Part shown: positions 44,741 to 54,468 of the stretch, piece after piece
Position numbering within the stretch: the stretch's first letter is position 1
Layout: every line of letters starts with the position of its first letter
Assembly: GCA_044361535.1 (NCBI GenBank)
Contig: JBIKIQ010000009.1
Span: 1-64,000, forward strand
Length of the DNA: 64,000 nucleotides
From: UBA952 sp044361535
Lineage (GTDB): Bacteria; Bacteroidota; Bacteroidia; Flavobacteriales_D; Crocinitomicaceae
Reading direction: 5' to 3'
Made by a program: the position numbers and the translations under genes
The notes under the pieces: model-generated
Told to the model about the DNA's origin: nothing
What the model saw: the letters and a program-made list of their open reading frames with translations, nothing else
Databases searched by the model: none

Positions 44741-46258
44741 CTACAAATATTCTATCAATGATTCTCCGGTCATAGCTGTTGGTTTCTCAATTCCCATGCA
44801 ACGTAAAATAGTTGGGGCGACGTCGGCTAAAATACCCGCATTCAACTTAACCTCATCATCTGAAATCAAAACAACTGGAACAGGATTTAAACTGTGAGCC
44901 GTATTAGGAGACCCATCAGCATTACGAGCAAAATCAGCATTCCCGTGGTCAGCTATTACTAAAAATTCATACCCTAATTTCCTTCCAAAATCAACAACTT
45001 CCTTCAAACAACTATCAACTGTTTCAACCGCCTTTACGATGGCTTCAAAAACACCTGTATGACCTACCATATCCGGATTGGCAAAATTGAGACAAATAAA
45101 ATTGGGCTTATCGTTTTGCATATTTTCCACAATACGATTCTTTACCTCTAAAGCACTCATTTCAGGCAACAGGTCATAGGTGGTAACCTTGGGAGAACTT
45201 ACTAAAATTCGTTTTTCACCTGGAAATTCAGCTTCCCTACCTCCATTGAAAAAGAAGGTAACATGAGGATACTTTTCAGTTTCTGCTATACGAACTTGAG
45301 ACTTACCTTGCTTTGATAATACCTCACCAATAGTTTGATTCAAATTATCCTTTTCAAAAATGACTCCCACATTTGTATAAGTTTTGTCATAATTGGTCAT
45401 GGTGTAATACTCCAGGTTCAATTTATTCATTTGATATTCCGGAAAATCTTGTTGCGTTAGTGCTTGTGTAATTTCTCGTGGTCGATCAGTTCTGAAATTG
45501 AAACAGATTACTACATCACCATCAGCAATTTGCGCAAGTGGTTTACCATCCTCTACCATAACAATTGGTTCAATGAATTCGTCTGTATGATTTTTAGCAT
45601 ATTGTGACTCTATTGCTTTTGCAGCAGAAATAAAATATTCCCCTTCACTTAATACCATTAAATCATATGCTTTTTTCACCCTTTCCCATCGATTATCTCT
45701 ATCCATTGCATAATATCTTCCTACAATAGAAGCGACTTTCCCCACTGATTTTTCTAAATGAGCCTCAAGGTTTTGTATATATCCCAAGCCGCTTTTGGGA
45801 TCACTATCTCTCCCATCGGTAAAGGCATGAATAAAAACATTATGAACACCTTGATTTTTAGCCAAATCACACAAAGCATGAAGGTGCGCCTGTGAGCTAT
45901 GAACACCACCTTCTGAAACGAGACCAATAAGATGTAATTTACTTTTTTTTGCCTTTTTCATTGCTTCAAGTAATACAGAATTAGTATAAAAGTCCCCATC
46001 TCTGATACTTTTGTTAATTCGAGTAAGCTCTTGATACACTATTCTTCCTGCACCGATATTCAAATGACCAACTTCTGAATTTCCCATTTGTCCTTCTGGT
46101 AAACCAACATTTTCGCCGCTTGTTAAAAGCGTGCTACTTGGATATTTTATGCGGATTTCATCCATGAAAGGCGTATTGGCTTGAGCAATAGCATCTGAAG
46201 ATGATCCGTCACCAAGGCCCCATCCATCCAAAATTATTAATCCAAAATAATCTGTCAT
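44741..46258 (-). CDS. gpmI: Cofactor-independent phosphoglycerate mutase
   Basis: 505 residues, usual length. LIILDGWGLG at the start with metal-binding Asp, catalytic S61 in GQMGNSEVGHLNIG, HAFTDGRDSDPKS, and the second metal cluster in NFANPDMVGHTG and VIADHGNADF. It interconverts 3- and 2-phosphoglycerate with two Mn ions. The start overlaps the stop of the upstream histidine kinase gene by 4 bp (ATGA). Confidence 0.97.
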   Translation of the reverse strand: MTDYFGLIILDGWGLGDGSSSDAIAQANTPFMDEIRIKYPSSTLLTSGENVGLPEGQMGNSEVGHLNIGAGRIVYQELTRINKSIRDGDFYTNSVLLEAMKKAKKSKLHLIGLVSEGGVHSSQAHLHALCDLAKNQGVHNVFIHAFTDGRDSDPKSGLGYIQNLEAHLEKSVGKVASIVGRYYAMDRDNRWERVKKAYDLMVLSEGEYFISAAKAIESQYAKNHTDEFIEPIVMVEDGKPLAQIADGDVVICFNFRTDRPREITQALTQQDFPEYQMNKLNLEYYTMTNYDKTYTNVGVIFEKDNLNQTIGEVLSKQGKSQVRIAETEKYPHVTFFFNGGREAEFPGEKRILVSSPKVTTYDLLPEMSALEVKNRIVENMQNDKPNFICLNFANPDMVGHTGVFEAIVKAVETVDSCLKEVVDFGRKLGYEFLVIADHGNADFARNADGSPNTAHSLNPVPVVLISDDEVKLNAGILADVAPTILRCMGIEKPTAMTGESLIEYL

Positions 46259-47151
46259 AACGGTAATTTAAAATAAAAGATAGAACCATTCTCTTTATTT
46301 GACTTAAACCCTATACTTCCCTTGTGTAATTTCACAAATTCATTTGAAATAAACAATCCTAAACCACTTCCCTTTTGCGTACGTATTTCCTCGTCACCAA
46401 CCCTGTAAAACTTTGAGAAAATACGCTGTTGCTCCTCCAGGGGAATACCCACACCCTCATCTACTACTGAAATAACAAGTTCATTATTTTCAATGAGTGC
46501 AGTAATTGAAATCTTTGGAGCTTTGAGAGAGTATTTAACAGCATTATCTATTAAGTTACTTAAAACCGTCTCAATCATAAATACATCAAAGCATACGATT
46601 ACCTTATCCATTTCTTGCAAATCTATCTGAGCTTCTGGATAACGTTTTCTAAATTGAGCAATTCGAGTTTGCAAAAAATGCGATGCCTCAATTTCTTCTT
46701 TGATAGGCTGCATCGCCCTATTTTCAACTCTTGCAGCGTGTAAAATATTATCAATTAATTTTTCCAAACGCTCATTTTCTTTTAATGCCTTGGTCAATAA
46801 TTCATCACGTTGAATGTCATCTGGTTTTCTTTTTTGAATGGTTTGAAGATATAACTTATTTGCAGCTATGGGTGTTTTTAATTCATGGGTAACTGATAGT
46901 AAAAAATTGTTTTGACGCTGCGACAATTCAAATTCCTTACGAACTGAAGAACGAATTTTCCATAGACCGATTAGCAATAAAACAATGAAAACAAAACCCT
47001 CACCAACAACCATTGTAATACGTTTGTCTACAATTTTTTGATCTACGTCCAATGCCCTGGTTAATTCAATCAAATGGTAACCCCACCAAATGAATTGAAT
47101 AACAACGTATGCACTTAATGCATAGAAAAATATTGAAGTTTGTTTTTTCAA
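46255..47151 (-). CDS. Sensor histidine kinase, short form
   Basis: 298 residues: two membrane helices (about 8-26 and 48-66) enclosing a short periplasmic loop, no HAMP domain, a HisKA helix with the phospho-acceptor in SVTHELKTPIA (about 88-98), and a HATPase domain with DNAVKYS, VVDEGVGIP and GSGLGLFIS. No response regulator gene is adjacent. It overlaps gpmI by 4 bp, so kinase and glycolytic enzyme are made from one message. Confidence 0.92.
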   Translation of the reverse strand: MKKQTSIFFYALSAYVVIQFIWWGYHLIELTRALDVDQKIVDKRITMVVGEGFVFIVLLLIGLWKIRSSVRKEFELSQRQNNFLLSVTHELKTPIAANKLYLQTIQKRKPDDIQRDELLTKALKENERLEKLIDNILHAARVENRAMQPIKEEIEASHFLQTRIAQFRKRYPEAQIDLQEMDKVIVCFDVFMIETVLSNLIDNAVKYSLKAPKISITALIENNELVISVVDEGVGIPLEEQQRIFSKFYRVGDEEIRTQKGSGLGLFISNEFVKLHKGSIGFKSNKENGSIFYFKLPL

Positions 47152-47226
47152 AAGTTCTGACTTTTACAAAATTACAAAAAAGGATCTTGGAATAATTTAC
47201 AACTAAGTATTACTGGTTATTTCATT

Positions 47227-50200
47227 CTAATCCAAAAGCGGTAATTCAATATAGAAAGACGTACCTGAATTTTCTTTCGATTCAAAATAGATTTTACCAT
47301 TATGATTTTCAATAATCTGCTTTGTAATAGACAAACCTATTCCCGTTCCTGTAGATTTAGTTGTAAAGTAAGGCACAAATACTTTGTTTTGTCGGTCTTC
47401 GGGAATTCCTTTTCCATTATCAGAAATAGTTATTTTACAAAACGTTTCTTGCACTTCAAGTTTAATTTTTATAACACCATTCTCATTAGAATCAAATGCT
47501 TGAATGGAATTTTGTAAAAGGTTATTAATTGCTCGAATAATTTGATCCTTATCAGCATTCATTTCCAAAACAGGAACATTTGCGTCAAATAAAATGGAAA
47601 CCCCCTCTTGTTCAAAAATTGAAATAACATTTTTGATAGTTTGAATTAGCTCAACATTTTCGAGAACAGGTGAGGGCATTTTTGCAAAATTTGAAAACTC
47701 ATTGGCTATCCTGGTTAAACCATCAATTTGTTCTATGAGCGAATTGGCTAAGCGGTCAACTTTCTCTTTAGCAGCAGGATTCTCTTTTTCAAATACACGC
47801 ATCATTTGCTGAATACTTAATTTCATGGGCGTCAAAGGATTCTTGATTTCATGAGCGACTTGTTTTGCCATGTCACGCCATGCCGATTCACGTTCACTTT
47901 TTGCCAATTGATCTGCCGTTTGTTCCAATTCAACCAGTTTTGTATTGTACTCACGAATCAAAATACCAATTTCATCGTTTTTGTTGTAATTTATAATTTG
48001 ATTTTTCTTACCAAATTGAATGAGCGACAAATTCGTTTGTAAAAATCGAAGCGGTTTTGTCACCCAATTTGACATTACAATAGCCAGAATCACTGAAATG
48101 GCAAGTAAAAGCATAAACACATTGATAATTGCCACTAAAAATTGCTGAATTTGAGATTCCAATTCTTGTTGTTGGCCAAAGTGCTGAAGATTAACAAATG
48201 CTAGTAGCTTACCATCCGAATTGAAAAAAGGCAAATAGGCCGAAACATATTTTAACTCCCCAATATTTTCTTGATGACTGTATTCACTTTTATTTTGAAT
48301 CTTTAACTGGTTAAATGCTTTAGCATTCATCTGTTCTCCTATCAATCCTATATTAAAAACTTTTGGGCGAGAAGTGGCAAGAAGATGGCCATCTGGGTCG
48401 TAAAGGTTGATATCCGTAACAAATACCTTAGATAGTTTTGTTAACAAAAAATTGATGTAATTTCCATTTTCATACACATCTAAATATTTCATTTCGCCAA
48501 TCTTATTTCGCAATTCAATTTCAAGTGAAACCAATTTTTCGCTAATAATTTTTGTTGTAAATGCATTGTATTGATTTCGAACGAACATACCACTACCCCA
48601 TCCAAAAGCAAAGAGTGAAAAGAAAACAATACCCACCAAAAGCAATTGAATTTTTAACGCCAGTGAAATGGTATTTCTAAAAAGAACCTTACCACTTCTA
48701 AAAAAATAAAAAGGTAAAACAAGGACACCAAAAAACGTGAACACGTATGAAAATGAGGTCAAAATTTCTAAAAATGTAAAGGCTCTCGTAGAAATAATAA
48801 TTGCATCTTGTTTGGTTTGCTTGAAAATATAATGGTTAAATCCTCCATAGTTGACATAACCTTTCTTTTGATTATTTGGCAATGAAAAGGGCGAGGATGG
48901 GTACCCAAATTCTCCGTATTTCGAAACCAGCTTTTTATTGTGATACTTGGCTATTGAATATTTTTCTAAAGACCTTAGTACACTGGCATTTGATGAGATT
49001 AACAAACGTGGAAATCCGATACCCTCAGGAATTTTTTTAGATTTTAACGTCGCTGATAAAAAACATTTGGTACTATCATTCGTGTAAAATGGTTGAAGGA
49101 CAACATAACTTAATTGCCCGGTGTAATCACTTACATAATAAATATTACTATCAAGTTTTGAAGGTACACAATGATCACGAATCAACAATTTGAGATCTTT
49201 GAACTGTAAATTATCTTTTGTAATAATTGATCTTCCATTTGAATCAAAAAGGTTAAAATTCATTTCATACCTTTCCCAATAACCAGTAAAAAGTTTTCGC
49301 TCCATGGAATACTCAAAATCACTTAAGTCAATGCCGTCTTTGGAATGACTTATTCGATTTAAATAGGAATCCGTTTTTATCTTCTCTGAAATTTTTTGAT
49401 ATTCCTTTTCGGTTTCAGGTTGTTTTTCAGAAGCCAATTCCTCTGCGAGTTTTTCCCGCTCTAAATTCATTTTTGACTCATTGGTCCATGTCAAATTAAA
49501 GGCAATGAAAATAGCTGCAATCGTTAGAAGGAACAACCCATTCATCTCGTTAGAAATAAAAACAGGCTTTTTTCGAATGGTGAAAACAATCCACATGCAT
49601 AGAACCATTGGAATGATAATACCAACAATATGATAACTGGATTCAACGACAAAGAAAATTACAAATACGGTGCTTGAGAGAAATAGAATTCTAGCCAAAT
49701 TTCCACGCTTGAAATTTACTCTTTCAAACGCATCAATAATATGGACCAATAGCGAATAATAGGTGAAGAACAATAAACCAATTGAAAATAAGGCCAGATA
49801 CGAAAGTATATTGAGACTAAAGAATTTATCCGTAAACAAGTAAATTTCAGAATTGCTTACAAGACTTGACGAAACGTATAAAATAAAATACCACAGAATA
49901 AAAGTGCCACTTAGAAATACAAAAAGAAAACCTTTAAGTAATACACTGGAAAATGTCATCTGTTTAATATACCGTATCAAACAATTGAGAAAGAATGTAA
50001 TCAAAAATACATTAACCAGATATTCAAAAAAGTTAGGAAAAAATTGATTTATATAAAAGAAACGATCACTAAAAATGGCAACATCATTGTCAAAAAAGCT
50101 TTTGGAATAATTAAGCGATATAATCCGAAAGAAGAGTAAAACTAAGGGGAAAATCCAAGCATATTTGAGTGAACTTTTTTTAAAACTTTGATACAATGCA

Positions 50201-50847
50201 ATTATTAATAAGGCTATTGCCATAACTAATAAAAAAAGTAAAATAAAGGCTTGTGAATCTTGAGGTATTTGTTTTTCAGAAGGAATGACACTAAAAAGGT
50301 ATTCTTTCTTAGCATCGAAAATTCGATAGGGTGAATCCTTATCCACAATGAGTTGAGCGGCAATTGGTATACCTAATTTCGCAGAAAAACCATTTACTAA
50401 ATGTTCGTTTTGGTAGGGATATTCACTTTTTACCAACATAGACACAGCAACTGTGTAACCATTACCCGTCTTTACTTTTGTTAAATACCATCCGTTTTGA
50501 AGGTGGTTAATGCCCTCGTTTGGAAAATGGATATCGGCAAATCGACCAATTGGAATTTGGTTAGTATTCCAAAAAAGCAAGGAGTCATTCTTGTAAATAT
50601 GTATAGAAAACTCATTTTCATCGTCTTGTTTTTTCCACGATGAGAAGGTTCCTGTTCTTACTGTTTCTTTAAGTTTTAGCGTTGCTGTACGATCTAACTT
50701 TTGTTCATATTCAACAATCCTTGAGTTAAATCTAGAAACAATGGCATCATAATCTTGATAAAAGATAATGGAATAGCCAATAGCATAAGCCAATATAAAA
50801 GCAAATGAAAAAACGTATAACCGGTATTTGAAAAAAAAATTTTTCAA
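47227..50847 (-). CDS. Very large NtrY-like sensor histidine kinase
   Basis: 1206 residues. A first membrane helix (about 10-28) precedes a periplasmic domain (about 30-195). About eight more helices follow (200-465), then a second large extracytoplasmic region (about 470-695), further helices around a third periplasmic segment, and a HAMP-like linker with NWVTKPLRFLQ. The kinase core has WRDMAKQVAHEIKNPLTP and GTGIGLSITKQI. The HAHEIKNPLTP-type box and the preceding WRD motif are typical of NtrY/NtrB-like kinases. It overlaps the uridine-kinase gene by 4 bp. No response regulator is next to it, so the partner is elsewhere. Confidence 0.92.
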   Translation of the reverse strand: MKNFFFKYRLYVFSFAFILAYAIGYSIIFYQDYDAIVSRFNSRIVEYEQKLDRTATLKLKETVRTGTFSSWKKQDDENEFSIHIYKNDSLLFWNTNQIPIGRFADIHFPNEGINHLQNGWYLTKVKTGNGYTVAVSMLVKSEYPYQNEHLVNGFSAKLGIPIAAQLIVDKDSPYRIFDAKKEYLFSVIPSEKQIPQDSQAFILLFLLVMAIALLIIALYQSFKKSSLKYAWIFPLVLLFFRIISLNYSKSFFDNDVAIFSDRFFYINQFFPNFFEYLVNVFLITFFLNCLIRYIKQMTFSSVLLKGFLFVFLSGTFILWYFILYVSSSLVSNSEIYLFTDKFFSLNILSYLALFSIGLLFFTYYSLLVHIIDAFERVNFKRGNLARILFLSSTVFVIFFVVESSYHIVGIIIPMVLCMWIVFTIRKKPVFISNEMNGLFLLTIAAIFIAFNLTWTNESKMNLEREKLAEELASEKQPETEKEYQKISEKIKTDSYLNRISHSKDGIDLSDFEYSMERKLFTGYWERYEMNFNLFDSNGRSIITKDNLQFKDLKLLIRDHCVPSKLDSNIYYVSDYTGQLSYVVLQPFYTNDSTKCFLSATLKSKKIPEGIGFPRLLISSNASVLRSLEKYSIAKYHNKKLVSKYGEFGYPSSPFSLPNNQKKGYVNYGGFNHYIFKQTKQDAIIISTRAFTFLEILTSFSYVFTFFGVLVLPFYFFRSGKVLFRNTISLALKIQLLLVGIVFFSLFAFGWGSGMFVRNQYNAFTTKIISEKLVSLEIELRNKIGEMKYLDVYENGNYINFLLTKLSKVFVTDINLYDPDGHLLATSRPKVFNIGLIGEQMNAKAFNQLKIQNKSEYSHQENIGELKYVSAYLPFFNSDGKLLAFVNLQHFGQQQELESQIQQFLVAIINVFMLLLAISVILAIVMSNWVTKPLRFLQTNLSLIQFGKKNQIINYNKNDEIGILIREYNTKLVELEQTADQLAKSERESAWRDMAKQVAHEIKNPLTPMKLSIQQMMRVFEKENPAAKEKVDRLANSLIEQIDGLTRIANEFSNFAKMPSPVLENVELIQTIKNVISIFEQEGVSILFDANVPVLEMNADKDQIIRAINNLLQNSIQAFDSNENGVIKIKLEVQETFCKITISDNGKGIPEDRQNKVFVPYFTTKSTGTGIGLSITKQIIENHNGKIYFESKENSGTSFYIELPLLD

Positions 50848-51476
50848 CGATTAATGGAATTGAGAGATCGGTCTTTTAATTTAGTATACATTCCCATTTT
50901 AATTCTTTCAAAATCCTCGTCAATAAATTGGTCGTTTCGAAAAAAATAATTGGCATGACGTTGATACGGTTGAATGTAATTTTCATAACAAGGTAAAACA
51001 TGATTCTCCCATTGATAGAGAATTTCATCCATCGAATACCCTCTTGTTTGGCTATCTCGCAATATTCTTCTTTGAAGTTGAATCTCAGGATCTAATTGAA
51101 CGAAAATTGTAATCTCAAGTAATTTTCTAATCTCTTCGTAGTGCAAAATAAATAACCCTTCAATAATCATAATTTCAGAAGGATTAATTGTAATGTAACT
51201 AATCAAATCTGGAGGGGAGTTAAAGTGATATTCCTTGATTTTAACGCTTTCTCCATTAATTACTTTGGACAGATCCGCACTTATCTTTTCTCGGTCCAAA
51301 GCAGAAGGTAAATCGAAATTCACCTTTCCATTTTCATCCTTTTTTTGTTGTTCGATTGGTAAGTAATAATTGTCTAATGAAATTATAGATGGCTCTAAAT
51401 CTTTAAATTCAGCTTTCAATTTATTCAATAAAGTAGTTTTACCAGAACCACTTCCACCACAAATTCCAATTATCAT
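50844..51476 (-). CDS. udk: Uridine kinase family
   Basis: 210 residues with the Walker A loop GGSGSGKTTLL (about 6-16), SLDNYYLP, and a lid region with RRILRDSQTRGY (about 134-145). This matches uridine/cytidine kinases or phosphoribulokinase-like enzymes of nucleoside salvage. It is the first gene of a two-gene unit with the large histidine kinase, overlapping it by 4 bp. Confidence 0.92.
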   Translation of the reverse strand: MIIGICGGSGSGKTTLLNKLKAEFKDLEPSIISLDNYYLPIEQQKKDENGKVNFDLPSALDREKISADLSKVINGESVKIKEYHFNSPPDLISYITINPSEIMIIEGLFILHYEEIRKLLEITIFVQLDPEIQLQRRILRDSQTRGYSMDEILYQWENHVLPCYENYIQPYQRHANYFFRNDQFIDEDFERIKMGMYTKLKDRSLNSINR

Positions 51477-51552
51477 ATTATTGAGATATAGGCACGAATT
51501 TACAAATTATTACCTTCTTTTATTCTATGATAATGCTGAAAAAATTCGCTTT

Positions 51553-54030
51553 TTAGAAATTCCATTTCATACTGCGGTCATCCAATAGTGCAAATGACAC
51601 TTTCCAAGTCCCACGAACAGGAATTTGATTTCCATCGGATAACACACCATAAACTCCAACTCGAAGTCGTCTTCGTGAAATTTTAAAGTTACGCTCCAAT
51701 CCAGCAACCGCTTCATAATGAAGCCAATTATGCTCTTTTACATACAACATACCAGCTCCTGCAACCAATCCAATTCTTGTTTTTTTCATGAAAGGAATTT
51801 TATTGATAATAGCTCCGTTGTCATGATGAATGATATGTGCCTCCATCGAATAATCAATCGTTGGAAGTGTCGAGTCTAAACCTTGAAAAGAATAGAGTGG
51901 GTTTGAAAACCAAATAGGGTCACTTCTTCGTTGAAATTTATAATCTGGGTCTCGTAAATTACGTGCACTTAAGAATTTGCCAATAACTCCACGATAACTG
52001 GTAGTTCCGATAGTTCCTAACTTAAATGTTTGATCGATACTTACCTCCAAATATTCGTGATCAATGTCACTGCCAAATAACTTAGGAATACCTCGCTCGT
52101 AATTTAAAGAAAAAGTAGGCCACGCTGATCCTAATAGAACTTTTCTGTAAGGTTCACGCATGTACTTTTGACGAGGAGTATATCGAAAGGTTATATCAGT
52201 AACAAATGCTTGATACGATTTAAATTCAGTTGGATCGTTATTTGGAATTGCCTGATCGAGCCATGTAAGAAATTTATAATTTTTCAAAGATCTTCTTTCA
52301 GAAAATTCACTGTCAAAATCTACGTAAAACCCATTGAATAACTCATATTCTATTGCCGCACGCATTCTTGTAGCCTCAATGAAATTATCGCGTTTGTAGA
52401 TTTGTGTAATCGCATCAAAGCCTCTAATGACATCAAAATTGTGATTAAGAGACCATCGCAAAGTTCCAAAATGAAAAGGATCAAAACGATATTTCCACCA
52501 GGTATCCCCTTTTATATCCCTATTTAAGAATCCATATGAAATTTGAGTATACGAATCCAAAGTGCGTTCATCTTTCCACTTTTTGAAATAATCTACCCAC
52601 GGAGCAACTCTAGGTCCACCAATAAACAAAGGCTGAACAAGCGAAGCAAGTGAAGCAAACGTAAATTGATTTTTCTTAGCGCGGTTTCGATGATCAATGC
52701 CAAACCATAGCACCTTTAAAAAAGTGACTTTGTTGAATACAGAATCCACCGAGTCCAAGTATTCTTTTCGATTTTGCGCTTGAAAAATACTGTCTTTTAC
52801 CAGAATAAATTTACGTTCTTCATCTGTTAAAATACCTTGCCTTGTTTCCGACCAATAGGTTGAATCCTTTTCATAGGCTTCTTTTTCGGTTATAGCGACT
52901 TCAGTTCCAAAAAATTTGTTGCCAAAGTTAGGTTGGAAATTATAATTGGAAAACACAGCATAAGTAGAGGCACTGCTCGTTTCATTCTTATACTTTACCC
53001 CATATTTTAAATCTTGAACTTTCAAAACACAAATACTATCGCCGGGATGTTCAAACTCTTGATAAATCGTAAAAAAGTCATACATCAAAAGATTTCCTTT
53101 GTTCATGGTTAGTTCTAATTTCTGAATCAACCATAACGAATCAATCACATATATATATCCCTCAAGCGTTGAAGTAGCAATGTTACGAGACGAGATTTTT
53201 ATTTTCGAAATATTCTTTCCGTTTTCTTGGTATTTAGATTCAATTCGGTATTTGTAGGATAAAATTCCGGGACTAGATATTGGAGACATTATCGGATTTT
53301 CGTGCAAATCATCTAGGCGTAATAAGTTTTCAAAGAAATTAAAATTAGATTTTGCAGTTGTTGTATAGTATAAATTGCGATCAGAACCCCTCAATTCATA
53401 GGCATTTCTAATCTCTTTTACTTTGTCGTAAGGCGCATAATTTCGCGTGATTTGAACCTCTGCCAAATTCATGTTTTCAGCCAATAAATCCGCGGCTTTT
53501 TTAACATCATCTTCAAAAGGTACTTCCGATTCTGGTTTCTTTATTTCTTTTTTGGGTAGGTTCTTACGATCCAATTTCTCAGTTGCCTTGATGTAAACCT
53601 CGACAGAATGTGGATAATTCCAAAGACTTATTTTATCACGTTTTTCTACAACTTTGAGCATGATTTCCCTTCCCGGATTTGTCTTTTTCGACTGAATATC
53701 CATATCCTCAAAGTCTTTAATGGTAGAGGGAAAAAGTTGAATATCTTTTGTGACAGACTTGTCGGAAACCGTTAAATAACTTTCCCTCTCTTGGAATCCT
53801 GAAGCATTGACAACCAAAAAATATTCCCCTGGCATCAATCTTAGTTCAAAATATCCGTTCACATCACAAATCGTTCGTTGATCCGTCATGTTTTTTAGAT
53901 ATATTTTTGAATAGGGAATGGGGTCATTCCGCTCATCGGTAACTTTTCCACTGACTAAAACCTGGCCTAAGCCAATAGATGTTACTCCAAACAGAAATAT
54001 TGAAAACAGTAAAAAACTTCTTAAAATCAT
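51553..54030 (-). CDS. DUF5686 outer-membrane protein with carboxypeptidase-like domain
   Basis: 825 residues: signal peptide (about 1-22), a CarboxypepD_reg-like beta-sandwich (about 23-100, with VSGKVTDERNDPIPYSKIYLKN), and a long DUF5686 region ending in predicted outer-membrane beta strands and a C-terminal aromatic (KWNF). This is a Bacteroidota-specific family of outer-membrane proteins of unknown function. It lies in the same orientation as udk, with a 76-bp gap. Confidence 0.88.
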   Translation of the reverse strand: MILRSFLLFSIFLFGVTSIGLGQVLVSGKVTDERNDPIPYSKIYLKNMTDQRTICDVNGYFELRLMPGEYFLVVNASGFQERESYLTVSDKSVTKDIQLFPSTIKDFEDMDIQSKKTNPGREIMLKVVEKRDKISLWNYPHSVEVYIKATEKLDRKNLPKKEIKKPESEVPFEDDVKKAADLLAENMNLAEVQITRNYAPYDKVKEIRNAYELRGSDRNLYYTTTAKSNFNFFENLLRLDDLHENPIMSPISSPGILSYKYRIESKYQENGKNISKIKISSRNIATSTLEGYIYVIDSLWLIQKLELTMNKGNLLMYDFFTIYQEFEHPGDSICVLKVQDLKYGVKYKNETSSASTYAVFSNYNFQPNFGNKFFGTEVAITEKEAYEKDSTYWSETRQGILTDEERKFILVKDSIFQAQNRKEYLDSVDSVFNKVTFLKVLWFGIDHRNRAKKNQFTFASLASLVQPLFIGGPRVAPWVDYFKKWKDERTLDSYTQISYGFLNRDIKGDTWWKYRFDPFHFGTLRWSLNHNFDVIRGFDAITQIYKRDNFIEATRMRAAIEYELFNGFYVDFDSEFSERRSLKNYKFLTWLDQAIPNNDPTEFKSYQAFVTDITFRYTPRQKYMREPYRKVLLGSAWPTFSLNYERGIPKLFGSDIDHEYLEVSIDQTFKLGTIGTTSYRGVIGKFLSARNLRDPDYKFQRRSDPIWFSNPLYSFQGLDSTLPTIDYSMEAHIIHHDNGAIINKIPFMKKTRIGLVAGAGMLYVKEHNWLHYEAVAGLERNFKISRRRLRVGVYGVLSDGNQIPVRGTWKVSFALLDDRSMKWNF

Positions 54031-54085
54031 TAATTAATTAGACGTAAAAGTAGAGGAATAGTTACCTCATTTATAGGAAAAAACA

Positions 54086-54310
54086 CTACTCTTTATTGGA
54101 TTGTTGAGATTCGAGGAACTTCATGTGCTTTTCCATTCGTTTCATCATCCAACGCTTAAAGAAAAACATTAGAAATGCAATTATTGGCATGCTAAAATAC
54201 ATCCCCCACTTCTCAATCCCAATGGTAATACTATTGAAAGAAACGATAATCAATGAAACTATTCCCACAACTAACCAAAAGTAAAGCATGATTTTGTTAT
54301 ACAGTTGCAT
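54086..54310 (-). CDS. Small membrane protein, two helices
   Basis: 74 residues with two hydrophobic segments (about 8-26 and 35-51) and a charged amphipathic C-terminal helix (MKRMEKHMKFLESQQ). It is 55 bp upstream of the DUF5686 gene on the same strand and may share its transcript. No named family recognised; small proteins of this layout are common in Bacteroidota. Confidence 0.65.
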   Translation of the reverse strand: MQLYNKIMLYFWLVVGIVSLIIVSFNSITIGIEKWGMYFSMPIIAFLMFFFKRWMMKRMEKHMKFLESQQSNKE

Positions 54311-54443
54311 AAGATTTTTTTGACAAAGTTAATCTAATTCTATGGTTTTTAGGTTAAATTGATTTTAATAAAATATAGGTTATCCAAATTAATTAGACCC
54401 GTTTTAAATTAATAGTTATATGCCAACAGACAAAGAAAATGAG

Positions 54444-54451
54444 TAAATTTG
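54444..54451 (+). promoter_or_regulatory. Likely -7 promoter element
   Basis: TAAATTTG matches the Bacteroidota -7 consensus TAnnTTTG and sits 17 bp before the ATG at 54469. The short leader is usual for this group. No clear -33 element could be placed. Confidence 0.45.
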
Positions 54452-54468
54452 TGTAAATTCAACCGAAT

